In this document: in pieces, positions 1 to 6,234 of the stretch | Layout of the letters: every line of letters starts with the position of its first letter | How positions within the stretch are numbered: the first letter of the stretch is position 1 | Source of the DNA: DASZGI01 sp035938995 | Lineage (GTDB): Bacteria; Actinomycetota; Actinomycetes; Streptomycetales; Catenulisporaceae | Direction: 5' to 3' | Assembly: GCF_035938995.1 (NCBI RefSeq) | Contig: NZ_DASZGI010000389.1 | Coordinates: forward strand, 1-13,230 | Length of the DNA: 13,230 bases | Translations under genes and position numbers: made by a program | Notes under the pieces: generated by a model | Told to the model about the DNA's origin: nothing | What the model saw: only the letters and a program-made list of their open reading frames with translations | Database searches by the model: none

Positions 1-930
1 ATGTCCCAACCGGAGACCGGCCGCGTCCAGTTCGGCCGCCTCGTCGACGCCGACCTGCGCGTGGATCTCCTACCGCCCCTCCGCGACATCGACACCGCCC
101 CCGACGCATACGCTGCCGCCGACCTCGTCCCCCACGGCGTATTCGCCCGCCGCCTCGCTTCCATCGCCCGCGCCTCGCGCGCCTCCGTTCCCGCGACCAC
201 CCGGCCGGTCCCTGCCGTCATCCCCGACGCATGGGACGGCCCCATGCCGTCCACGTGGCCAACCCCCGCCCCCGTCGCCCCGGCCTCCTGGAGCGGTCCG
301 GTCTCGACGAGCTACGAGCGGGCGCTGTGGCTCACCCTCACCCAGGATGCCGGTTGCCTGCCGATTCTCCTGGAAGGCGAGGACGGCGAGTCGGTCGAGC
401 TCGACGTGGCCCGCTACGCCGCCGCTCCCGACGCCGCCGACACCGCGCTGCTCGACCGGTGCACCGGCCCGACGCTGGACATCGGCTGCGGACCCGGCCG
501 GCTGTCCGCCGAACTCGCCCGGCGCGGCATCCCCTCCCTCGGCGTCGACGTCGCGCCGGTCGCGCTGCTGCTGGCCCGGGCAGCTGGGGCGACCACGCTG
601 CGCCGCTCGGTCTTCGACCCACTGCCTGGCGAGGGGCGTTGGCCGCACGCCTTGCTCATCGACGGCAACATCGGCATCGGCGGCGACCCGGCAGCTCTGC
701 TCACGCGCGTCAAGGCGCTGCTGATGCCGACCGGCGGCGAACTCGTCGTCGAGACCGCCTCCGAGGACGTCGATGAACGCCACCGGCTCAGAGTCGACGG
801 CCGCGGCACGGCGCTCCCGTGGGCCAGGCTCGGCACCGCCGCCCTGCGCGCCGTCGCTGAACAGCTCGGCTATGCGGTCAACGCGCAGTGGCAGTCGCAG
901 GACCGCCACTTTGTCGCGTTGACCACCTGA
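1..930 (+). CDS. class I SAM-dependent methyltransferase, probably the C-terminal part of a glycosyltransferase (DUF2064)-methyltransferase fusion; 5' partial
   Basis: Transfers a methyl group from S-adenosylmethionine; the acceptor is unknown. The Rossmann motif I is LDIGCGPGRL at about residues 159-168, followed by the acidic strand-2 motif GVDVAP and a motif resembling LLIDGNIGIGGDP. The methyltransferase part spans about residues 100-309 and looks complete. Residues 1-60 do not belong to that fold: MSQPETG...LLPPLRDIDTAPDAY closely resembles the C-terminal end of actinobacterial DUF2064/TIGR04282-type glycosyltransferases (typically GVPMS..TG...LRDVDT). A Pro/Ala-rich linker (about 62-97) joins the two. 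ATG at base 1 is therefore probably an internal methionine, and no ribosome site can be seen. In related genomes the two activities are usually adjacent genes. The TGA stop is at 928-930, convergent with the next gene. The methyltransferase call is firm; the fusion is an inference from remembered family patterns. Confidence 0.8.
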   Translation: MSQPETGRVQFGRLVDADLRVDLLPPLRDIDTAPDAYAAADLVPHGVFARRLASIARASRASVPATTRPVPAVIPDAWDGPMPSTWPTPAPVAPASWSGPVSTSYERALWLTLTQDAGCLPILLEGEDGESVELDVARYAAAPDAADTALLDRCTGPTLDIGCGPGRLSAELARRGIPSLGVDVAPVALLLARAAGATTLRRSVFDPLPGEGRWPHALLIDGNIGIGGDPAALLTRVKALLMPTGGELVVETASEDVDERHRLRVDGRGTALPWARLGTAALRAVAEQLGYAVNAQWQSQDRHFVALTT

Positions 931-967
931 GGAGCGCTGCCTCACCGCGCCGCATGCTCACGCGCGG
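928..967. terminator. possible paired hairpins between convergent genes
   Basis: Two short inverted repeats lie just after the methyltransferase stop: TGAGG (928-932) with CCTCA (940-944), and CCGCGC (945-950) with GCGCGG (962-967). They sit between two convergent genes, where a bidirectional terminator is expected. There is no U-tract, so the call is weak. Confidence 0.35.
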
Positions 968-1026
968 CACGTCGACGCACGGAACGCTCCCTCCCGCGCG
1001 CCCGCTCGCCAACCTGCCGCGGCAGC

Positions 1027-2319
1027 TCAGTCCTCGTCCTTGCTCTCCTCCACGGGTGCGCCCGCGTCGACGTCGGGGCCCGCCTCGGCACCCGCAAGGG
1101 AGCCGAGCGGGACTTCGGGGTCTGCGAGCGCGTCGGGATCCACGGTCGCCCCCGACAAAATCAGGGCATTGATCGGATCGACGAGGTCCCACTCGTTGAC
1201 CGGCATTCCGGCCAGCACCCGGCCCCCGCCGAGCCAGAACGCGATGAACTGGCCGCTCTCGGGCGCGCCGCGGGTGACGACGGAGTCGTAGCCGCCCGGT
1301 TCGACCAATCCGGTGAGCTCCATGCCGAGGTCGTACTGGTCTGTGTAGAAGTATGGCAACCGGGTGTACTGCGCCTCCTCGCCGAGCATGCCCGCCGCGG
1401 CGATCTCGGGCTGGTTCAGCGCGTTGGCCCAGTGCTCGACCCTGACTCGGCGGCCTAGCTCGGGATGGTGCGCCTCGGCGATGTCGCCGACCGCGAAGAT
1501 GTCCGGGTCCTCTGTACGCAGCCCCGCATCCACGAGCACGCCGCTCCCGACCTCGAGCCCTGCGTCCTGGGCCAGCTGGATGTTCGGCACCGCGCCGATG
1601 CCGATGAGTACCGCGTCCGCCGGCAACACCTCGCCGCCGCGCAGCCGCACGCCGGTCGCGTAGCCACCCTCCGTGACGATCTCCGCGACCTCCTCGCCGA
1701 AGCGGAGGTTCACCCCGTTGCGTCGGTGCAGGTCGGCGAACACCTTTGCCATCTCGGGCCCGAGCGCGCGCAGCAGCGGCAGCTCCATCGCCTCCACCAC
1801 GGTCACCTCGACCCCGGCGGCGCGCGCCGCGGCGGCCGTTTCGAGTCCGATCCAGCCGGCGCCGACGATGACCAGCCGCTCGGCCTGCCCGAGCACGGAC
1901 TTCAGCCGTTCGGAGTCATCCACCGTGCGCAGGTAGAGCACCCGATCCGCGTTCGCGCCGAGGACAGGCAGGTGGCGCGGGCTCGAGCCGGTCGCGAGCA
2001 GCAGCTTGGAGTACGGGATCCGGCTTCCGTCGGTCAGCCGCACCTGCCGATGGTCCCGGTCGATGGCGGCGGCGCGGCGGCCGAGGCGCAACTCGACGTC
2101 GTGCTCGGGGTACCAGGACTCCTCGTGCACGAAGATCTTCTCGCGCTCGCTCTTGCCGGTCAGATACTCCTTCGACAGCGGCGGCCGCTCATAGGGGCGG
2201 TGTTCCTCCTCCCCGACCAGCACGAGCGGGCCGTCGTACCCCCGCTCGCGCAGGGCCTCGGCGGCCTTGGCGCCCGCCAGTCCCGCGCCGATGATCACGA
2301 AAGGTTCGGACGCTGACAT
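1027..2319 (-). CDS. FAD-dependent NAD(P)H:ferredoxin/rubredoxin reductase
   Basis: A cytosolic flavoprotein that passes electrons from NAD(P)H to a small iron-sulfur partner such as a P450 or dioxygenase ferredoxin. The 430-aa length is slightly above the usual 400-410. An N-terminal FAD motif GAGLAG is at 11-16, RPYERPPLSKEYL at 41-53, ATGSSPR at 109-115, a second Rossmann motif GAGWIGLE at 153-160 for NAD(P)H, and FAVGD at 275-279 closing on FAD. A reductase C-terminal domain follows (about 318-400). The last 30 residues are acidic and low in complexity, which accounts for the extra length. The ATG at 2319 is preceded by GAGGAG at good spacing. No ferredoxin, P450 or oxygenase lies nearby, so the partner is elsewhere. 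Its physiological role is not determined by context. It follows the secreted-protein gene on the same strand but is separated from it by a terminator. Confidence 0.92.
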   Translation of the reverse strand: MSASEPFVIIGAGLAGAKAAEALRERGYDGPLVLVGEEEHRPYERPPLSKEYLTGKSEREKIFVHEESWYPEHDVELRLGRRAAAIDRDHRQVRLTDGSRIPYSKLLLATGSSPRHLPVLGANADRVLYLRTVDDSERLKSVLGQAERLVIVGAGWIGLETAAAARAAGVEVTVVEAMELPLLRALGPEMAKVFADLHRRNGVNLRFGEEVAEIVTEGGYATGVRLRGGEVLPADAVLIGIGAVPNIQLAQDAGLEVGSGVLVDAGLRTEDPDIFAVGDIAEAHHPELGRRVRVEHWANALNQPEIAAAGMLGEEAQYTRLPYFYTDQYDLGMELTGLVEPGGYDSVVTRGAPESGQFIAFWLGGGRVLAGMPVNEWDLVDPINALILSGATVDPDALADPEVPLGSLAGAEAGPDVDAGAPVEESKDED

Positions 2320-2442
2320 CGGTACTCCTCGTCGGTCCCGCTCCGCTTCCGGCCGCCCGATCTTGGACTAGGGCTCGATGCCACTCTAATCACGCGCACT
2401 GGCCGTGTCCTGTGCTGACCGGCGGATTGCGCCCGGACGCGC

Positions 2443-2477
2443 GAAGCGGCGGCCGGACGGGTCCGGCCGCCGCCTTC
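2443..2477 (-). terminator. strong hairpin terminator downstream of the secreted-protein gene
   Basis: A perfect 13-bp inverted repeat has arms GCGGCGGCCGGAC (2446-2458) and GTCCGGCCGCCGC (2461-2473), extended by GAA/TTC around a one-base bulge. It lies 13 nt past the 3' end of the minus-strand secreted-protein gene and upstream of the reductase promoter region. It lacks a U-tract, as is common in actinobacteria. It should insulate the reductase from its upstream neighbour. Confidence 0.75.
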
Positions 2478-2489
2478 AGCAGGTCACCG

Positions 2490-3068
2490 TCAACCGTGGA
2501 AGCTGGACGGGTTGTAGCACTTGTTGTTCGACGAGTTGAACAGCGGGGTCGTGTCGACCGGTTCGTTGCTCGGCGGGTTAACGATCACCGCTTCGGAGTT
2601 CTGGGTCAGATTGTCCTCGCAGTTGATCACGTCGTTCGAGTTGCCGCCCTGGCCGCCGATCCAGAGGTCGATGTGGTACAGGTGCGGGCCGCCGTCGGGG
2701 CCGTGGCCCGTCCAGTCCTGGTCGCACTCGACGCAGTCGTCCTCCATGATGAAGTACCGGTGCAGGTAGGGGTAGTAGACCTTGGTGCCGATCTTCAGTT
2801 CGGACTTGTCGGTCGCGTAGGTGATCGGGTTCGAGTAGGTGCCGACACCGGACGCCACGTTGTGCAGCGTCGGGTTGCCGTCGCTCTTCGGGTAGGCGAT
2901 CGCGTTCCCGGGCGGGGAGTTGTCCGGCCAGCCGTACAGGGTGACCAGGAAGTTCCTCGTGGTGCTGGCCTGAGCGGCGGGCGCGGACGCGAAGAGACCG
3001 AAGGCCGCCATCGCGAGCCCGAGCAGACCACCGACCAGCGCCAGCAGGCGCGGCTTGGTCAGTCGCAT
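2490..3068 (-). CDS. secreted protein with 3D / double-psi beta-barrel-like core
   Basis: A 192-aa exported protein. Residues 1-34 form a Sec signal peptide: basic MRLTKPR, a hydrophobic core at about 8-28, and an Ala-X-Ala type site at AQA (32-34), with mature Ser35. The mature domain resembles 3D/RlpA/MltA-type double-psi barrels: VASGVGTYSNPITYAT near 71-86, LKIGTKVYYPYLHRYFIMEDDC at 91-112, and a late HIDLWIG at 132-138 that places spaced Asp residues as in 3D domains. Four Cys (112, 115, 150, 184) could form two disulfides. Such folds occur in cell-wall lytic transglycosylases, expansin-like and resuscitation-type proteins, but no LysM, SH3 or wall-binding domain is present, so the activity is unknown. 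The ATG at 3068 is preceded by GAGGAGA at 11-nt spacing. It is probably monocistronic, with a terminator after it. Confidence 0.8.
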   Translation of the reverse strand: MRLTKPRLLALVGGLLGLAMAAFGLFASAPAAQASTTRNFLVTLYGWPDNSPPGNAIAYPKSDGNPTLHNVASGVGTYSNPITYATDKSELKIGTKVYYPYLHRYFIMEDDCVECDQDWTGHGPDGGPHLYHIDLWIGGQGGNSNDVINCEDNLTQNSEAVIVNPPSNEPVDTTPLFNSSNNKCYNPSSFHG

Positions 3069-3171
3069 GGTGGGTAGTTTCTCCTCTTGCTTTGATTCAG
3101 TGTGCTGTTGAAATCACGCCGTGCGCCGCCGGTGGTACGTCGAGGACTCCTTCCTGTCTCGTGGGCCTTTA

Positions 3172-3624
3172 TCAGACCTGGAGCGGTCCGTGGACCTCCA
3201 GGTGGCTTTGGCCGCCGACGATCGCGGAGCCGCCGGCCGCGATGCGGACGATGAAGATGAAGTGGTCGAACTCGCCGGGCGCGAACGCGTCGCGGCCGGG
3301 GCGATCCGCTGTCAAGACGGTCCCGCCGCAGTCGTCGCGGGACGCGGGGAGCGGATCAGCGGCGCGGCTGATCGGCGCGGAATCGGAGAATGCCCCCGCT
3401 CCCGAGTCGCTCGGGGCGGGGGCAGAGGCCGGGGCGGAAGCGGAGGCCGGACGTCCGGCCTCCGCGATCCCCCAGCCGGCGAGCAGGATGGCGGTGGCGA
3501 GTGCGGCGCCCACCGCCACGCACAGCGGACGTGATCGGGGACGGCGACCACCACTCGCCTGAAGACCACCGACGTCCGCGCACAGGGGACCCGCCCCTCC
3601 TGCTGCGCCCTTCCGAGGAGCCAT
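3172..3624 (-). CDS. small membrane-anchored or secreted hypothetical protein
   Basis: Function not recognised. From the ATG at 3624 (GGAG four bases upstream) it encodes 150 aa: a basic cytoplasmic N-terminus with RRPRSRP (27-33), one hydrophobic segment at about 34-54 that is either a membrane anchor or an uncleaved long signal, and an Ala/Ser/Pro linker (57-75). A small extracytoplasmic domain follows, with one Cys (99) and a hydrophobic strand-like HFIFIVRIAAGG (121-132). An in-frame ATG at 3693 would add 23 residues but would read through the palindromic site at 3636-3656, so the downstream start is preferred. The Ala/Pro-rich linker has normal GC-rich codon use. It precedes the secreted-protein gene on the same strand with a 103-bp gap, so co-expression is possible but not shown. 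The abrupt end (GPLQV) leaves open a shortened C-terminus. Confidence 0.6.
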   Translation of the reverse strand: MAPRKGAAGGAGPLCADVGGLQASGGRRPRSRPLCVAVGAALATAILLAGWGIAEAGRPASASAPASAPAPSDSGAGAFSDSAPISRAADPLPASRDDCGGTVLTADRPGRDAFAPGEFDHFIFIVRIAAGGSAIVGGQSHLEVHGPLQV

Positions 3625-3635
3625 TGTTCTCCGCG

Positions 3636-3656
3636 AGTTAGTCAACTTTCCTAACT
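3636..3656. promoter_or_regulatory. palindromic operator-like site upstream of the membrane-anchored protein
   Basis: A 21-bp imperfect palindrome. The outer arms AGTTAG (3636-3641) and CTAACT (3651-3656) are perfect. The inner AA (3644-3645) pairs with TT (3647-3648), giving 16 of 20 symmetric positions. It is A/T-rich in otherwise G/C-rich DNA and ends 12 bases before the minus-strand start at 3624, a position suited to a repressor or a 5'-UTR element. The regulator is unknown. Confidence 0.5.
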
Positions 3657-3796
3657 TTGGAGGAACGGTACGCCTACAGCGGAAGCGGGTCAAGAGACAG
3701 GGTGGTCAAAAGCTGCGCGCGGGCAAAGCGGTGGGATCGCTGGGCAGGGCAGGGAGCTCAAAGCCGTGCGAGGGGCGATGCCGTGCGAGAAGATCT

Positions 3797-3870
3797 TCGA
3801 AAGAAACCGGGAGGCGGTGTCGGATCGGGGCGGGGGTGTTCGTAGCAGGGGTGAGCGGCCGCCCACGAGG
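3797..3870 (+). repeat. duplicated promoter/leader, copy A
   Basis: An ungapped 74-nt match to 4553-4626 with 66 identities by hand count, continuing with small indels into similar ribosome sites (AGGAGATGA at 3885-3893 and 4642-4650). The coding regions that follow are unrelated, so only the regulatory segment is repeated. Confidence 0.9.
3818..3845 (+). promoter_or_regulatory. putative ECF42-type promoter A (DHFR-like gene)
   Basis: TGTCGG (3818-3823), then 17 nt, then CGTAG (3841-3845). This resembles the TGTCGA / CGA-or-T-C pattern recalled for ECF42 sigma promoters, and it is conserved in the second copy. Transcription would start around 3850-3855, leaving a leader of about 45 nt before the ATG at 3895. 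Inferred, not measured. Confidence 0.6.
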
Positions 3871-3894
3871 GCGCCCCGGACCATAGGAGATGAC

Positions 3895-4521
3895 ATGAAG
3901 CTGACGGCCACGATCCAGGTCTCCGTCGATGGGGTGATGCAGGGAAACGGCGGGCTGCATCTGGAGGACCGCAGGCGCGGATTCGAGCGCGGCGGATGGG
4001 CCAGGCCGCTGTTCGACAACGAGTCCATGACGTTCGTCGACCAGCTCTACCAGCGCGCCGACGCGTTCCTGTTCGGCCGGCGCACCTACGAGGTCTTCGC
4101 CCCCTACTGGGGAGCCATGGCGAATTCGGCCAGCCCGATCGCGGCGGCGTTGAACACGCGGCCCAAGTACGTGGCATCCACCACGCTCACCGACCCGAAT
4201 TGGGCGGACACGACCGTCCTGTCCGGTGACCTCGCCGCGGCCGTTCGCGAGCTGAAGGCCAAGCCGGGCGGGGAACTGCAGGTGCACGGCAGCGGCGACC
4301 TTACCCGGTGGCTGCTCAACAACCAGCTTGTCGACGAGATCAACCTGCTCGTCTGCCCCGTGGTCGTCGGCCAGGGCACGCGGCTGTTCCCCGAGGCCGG
4401 GCTGGACATGGCGCTCGAACTGGTCGACTCGCGAGCCTATCCGAAGGGGATAACGCTCCACGTCTACCGGCCCAACGGGCGCCCGCAGTATGCAACTGAC
4501 GTGCCGACCCCGAGCAGGTGA
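3895..4521 (+). CDS. dihydrofolate reductase / RibD C-terminal-domain family protein
   Basis: A 208-aa cytosolic protein of the DHFR-like fold (RibD_C, PF01872 type). These are NAD(P)H-dependent reductases, and this branch usually has no assigned substrate. Visible marks are an N-terminal strand plus SVDGVMQG (10-17), GRRTYEVFAPYW (61-72), HGSGDLTRWLL (131-141) matching the family glycine-rich GSxxL cofactor turn, and LVDEINLLVCPVVVGQGTRLF (145-165), the most typical family signature. The ATG at 3895 follows AGGAGA by four bases; an earlier in-frame start at 3766 would place the promoter inside the gene and is rejected. It sits just upstream of the DGPF-sigma pair and shares their promoter sequence. 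Proteins of this type recur in ECF42 neighbourhoods together with DGPF proteins. True dihydrofolate reductase activity is unlikely. Confidence 0.9.
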   Translation: MKLTATIQVSVDGVMQGNGGLHLEDRRRGFERGGWARPLFDNESMTFVDQLYQRADAFLFGRRTYEVFAPYWGAMANSASPIAAALNTRPKYVASTTLTDPNWADTTVLSGDLAAAVRELKAKPGGELQVHGSGDLTRWLLNNQLVDEINLLVCPVVVGQGTRLFPEAGLDMALELVDSRAYPKGITLHVYRPNGRPQYATDVPTPSR

Positions 4522-4552
4522 CCTAGGTGGCGCCGAAACGACCAGAGCGTCC

Positions 4553-4626
4553 TCGAAAGAAATCCAGGGGCGGTGTCGGATCGGGGCGCAGGTGTTCGTA
4601 GTAGGGGTGAGCGGCCGCCCGCGAGG
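4553..4626 (+). repeat. duplicated promoter/leader, copy B
   Basis: The partner of 3797-3870 (66/74 identical, no gaps), about 756 bp downstream. It starts 31 nt after the DHFR-like stop codon, so the next gene has its own promoter and does not rely only on read-through. Confidence 0.9.
4574..4601 (+). promoter_or_regulatory. putative ECF42-type promoter B (DGPF-sigma operon)
   Basis: TGTCGG (4574-4579), a 17-nt spacer, CGTAG (4597-4601). The hexamer, spacing and -10-like element are identical to copy A, although the spacer differs at two positions and the flanks at others. A site ahead of the sigma operon implies positive autoregulation. Confidence 0.6.
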
Positions 4627-4656
4627 GGCGCCCCGAGACACAGGAGATGATCCGAG

Positions 4657-4980
4657 ATGCAGTACCTGTTTTCCGTGATCCATGACGATTCCGGCCTCGC
4701 GACCCCCGACGAGGACGCAGCGATCGATGTGTTCAACGCGCGGATTCAGGCCGAGGGCCACTGGGTCTTCGCCGCCGGCCTCGCCTCGCCCAGCACCGCC
4801 ACCGTCATCGACAACCGGGGCGAGGAGGCGATGTTCACCGACGGGCCCTTCCTGGAGTCGAAGGAGTACCTCGTCGGCTTCTGGATCATCGAGGCCCCAG
4901 ACCTGGACGTGGCGCTCAAGCTGGCAGCCGAGGGGTCGAAGGCGTGCAACCGGAAGGTCGAGGTGCGGCCGATCCTGTGA
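4657..4980 (+). CDS. DGPF / YCII-related protein
   Basis: A 107-aa cytosolic alpha/beta ferredoxin-like protein of the YCII-related superfamily. The diagnostic DGPF tetrapeptide is at residues 62-65 within FTDGPFLESKEYLVGFWI, and the N-terminus MQYLFSVIHDD is typical. DGPF proteins are known mainly as genomic companions of ECF42 sigma factors. Their biochemical role is not established, though relatives include chlorohydrolase-like YciI enzymes. The length matches the family (100-120 aa). The ATG at 4657 follows AGGAGA by nine bases. Its TGA (4978-4980) overlaps the GTG start of the sigma gene, indicating translational coupling. Probably driven by promoter B. Confidence 0.93.
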   Translation: MQYLFSVIHDDSGLATPDEDAAIDVFNARIQAEGHWVFAAGLASPSTATVIDNRGEEAMFTDGPFLESKEYLVGFWIIEAPDLDVALKLAAEGSKACNRKVEVRPIL

Positions 4981-6209
4981 GCGTGATCGACGTCCAGGCG
5001 GCGATCACCCGGGCCCACCACGAGGAGTGGGCGCGGGTGGTCGCCGCCCTGACCCGGCGTTTCGGTGACCTCGACATCGCCGAGGAGGCGGCGGCCGAGG
5101 CGTTCGCGACCGCCGTGGAGCGGTGGCCGGTCGACGGCGTGCCGCCCAATCCAGGCGCCTGGCTGACCACCACCGCCCGCCGCAAGGCCATCGACCGGAT
5201 CCGGCGCGAGAACAAGCGCGACGACAAACACAAGGAGGCTCGGCTGTTGTACGACGACGACCCGCCCGAGCCTCTAGGCCCCATCGACGACGAGCGGCTC
5301 CGGCTGATCTTCACCTGCTGCCACCCGGCGCTCGCGGTGGAGGCCCGCGTGGCGCTGACGCTGCGCATGGTCGCCGGCCTGACCGTGCCCGAGATCGCCC
5401 GTGCCTTCTTGGTGCAGGAGAGCGCGCTGGGGCAACGGATCACCCGCGCCAAGGCCAAGATCAAAGCGGCGCGCATCCCCTATCGGGTGCCGTCCGCGCA
5501 GGATCTGCCGACACGCGTCTCCGGCGTACTGGCCGTCCTGTACCTAGTCTTCAACGAGGGCTACCTGGCTACCGGCCCCGATACCGATCCCGTGCGCGGC
5601 GACCTGACCGCCGAGGCGATCCGGCTGGCTCGCCTGATCCGCGCCCTCATGCCGGCCGACGGTGAGGTTGCCGGGCTGCTGGCACTGATGCTCCTGATCG
5701 AGGCCCGCCGCACCGCCCGGGTGTCGGCAAGCGGCGAACTGGTCGCCCTCGACGAGCAGGACCGCGGGGCCTGGGACACTGCGCTGATCGCCGAGGGCCA
5801 CCGGCTGGTACGCGAGCGCCTGGCCTCAGGGGTGGCCCCGGGTCGCTACCAGATCCTCGCGGCGATCAACGCCGTGCACACCAGCGCCCGCGACACACGC
5901 GACACCGACTGGTCCCAGGTCGTCGCCCTCTACGACCAGCTGGTCCGCCTCGACCCGTCGCCGATCGTCGCCCTGAACCGGGCCATCGCCCTCGCCGAGC
6001 TCGACGGCCCGCAGGTGGCCCTGGCAGCCGTCGACCGTCTCGAAGACAAATTGGCCGGCTACCACCCCTACCACGCGACCCGCGCCGACCTGCTGCGGCG
6101 GCTGGGCCACAGTCGCGAGGCGCGCGCAGCGTACGACAGAGCCATCGAACTGGCCGGCAACACCGCCGAGACCACCGTCCTGACCCGCCGCCGCGACCAA
6201 CTGGGGTAG
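4977..6209 (+). CDS. ECF sigma factor, ECF42-type, with C-terminal TPR-like extension
   Basis: An RNA polymerase sigma subunit of the extracytoplasmic-function class. Region 2 spans about residues 14-82 (HHEEWARVVAALTRRFGDL ... GAWLTTTARRKAIDRIRRE) and region 4 about 105-165 (LIFTCCHPAL, LTLRMVAGLTVPEIARAFL, ALGQRITRAKAKI). The next 240 residues, well beyond a standard ECF of about 190 aa, contain the subfamily-typical VLYLVFNEGY (187-196) and TPR-like helices near 310-395 (ALYDQLVRLDPSPIVALNRAIALAE). This architecture and the adjacent DGPF gene identify ECF42. No anti-sigma gene is nearby; in this group the C-terminal extension is thought to control activity. The chosen start is GTG 4977, overlapping the DGPF stop as GTGA with GAGGTG upstream; GTG 4983 is the alternative. 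It likely drives promoters A and B. Confidence 0.93.
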   Translation: MSVIDVQAAITRAHHEEWARVVAALTRRFGDLDIAEEAAAEAFATAVERWPVDGVPPNPGAWLTTTARRKAIDRIRRENKRDDKHKEARLLYDDDPPEPLGPIDDERLRLIFTCCHPALAVEARVALTLRMVAGLTVPEIARAFLVQESALGQRITRAKAKIKAARIPYRVPSAQDLPTRVSGVLAVLYLVFNEGYLATGPDTDPVRGDLTAEAIRLARLIRALMPADGEVAGLLALMLLIEARRTARVSASGELVALDEQDRGAWDTALIAEGHRLVRERLASGVAPGRYQILAAINAVHTSARDTRDTDWSQVVALYDQLVRLDPSPIVALNRAIALAELDGPQVALAAVDRLEDKLAGYHPYHATRADLLRRLGHSREARAAYDRAIELAGNTAETTVLTRRRDQLG

Positions 6210-6234
6210 TCGCGCGGCTCCGCGGACCGGGCCG

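Noticed and set aside
70..945. Long minus-strand open frame opposite the methyltransferase
   Set aside because: Arg/Gly-rich translation with no motif; it mirrors a gene with clear SAM-binding motifs and arises from G/C-rich codon use.
1465..2316. Long plus-strand open frame opposite the ferredoxin reductase
   Set aside because: The minus-strand frame has two Rossmann motifs and a good ribosome site; this one has only His/Arg/Ala-rich low-complexity sequence.
2412..3077. Plus-strand open frame opposite the secreted protein
   Set aside because: The minus strand has a signal peptide and a structured domain; the plus frame is Val/Arg/Asp-rich and runs through the terminator hairpin.
3766..3894. 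Upstream in-frame extension of the DHFR-like gene
   Set aside because: It would translate the promoter and leader. The ATG at 3895 has an AGGAGA site, and the fold begins there.
3706..4761. Minus-strand frame with an apparent internal protein repeat
   Set aside because: The repeat in the translation is simply the duplicated promoter/leader read backwards; the plus strand carries the real genes.
6213..6224. Short CGCGG/CCGCG hairpin between the sigma factor and the oxygenase reductase
   Set aside because: Only five pairs with a two-base loop in very G/C-rich sequence; too weak to call a terminator.
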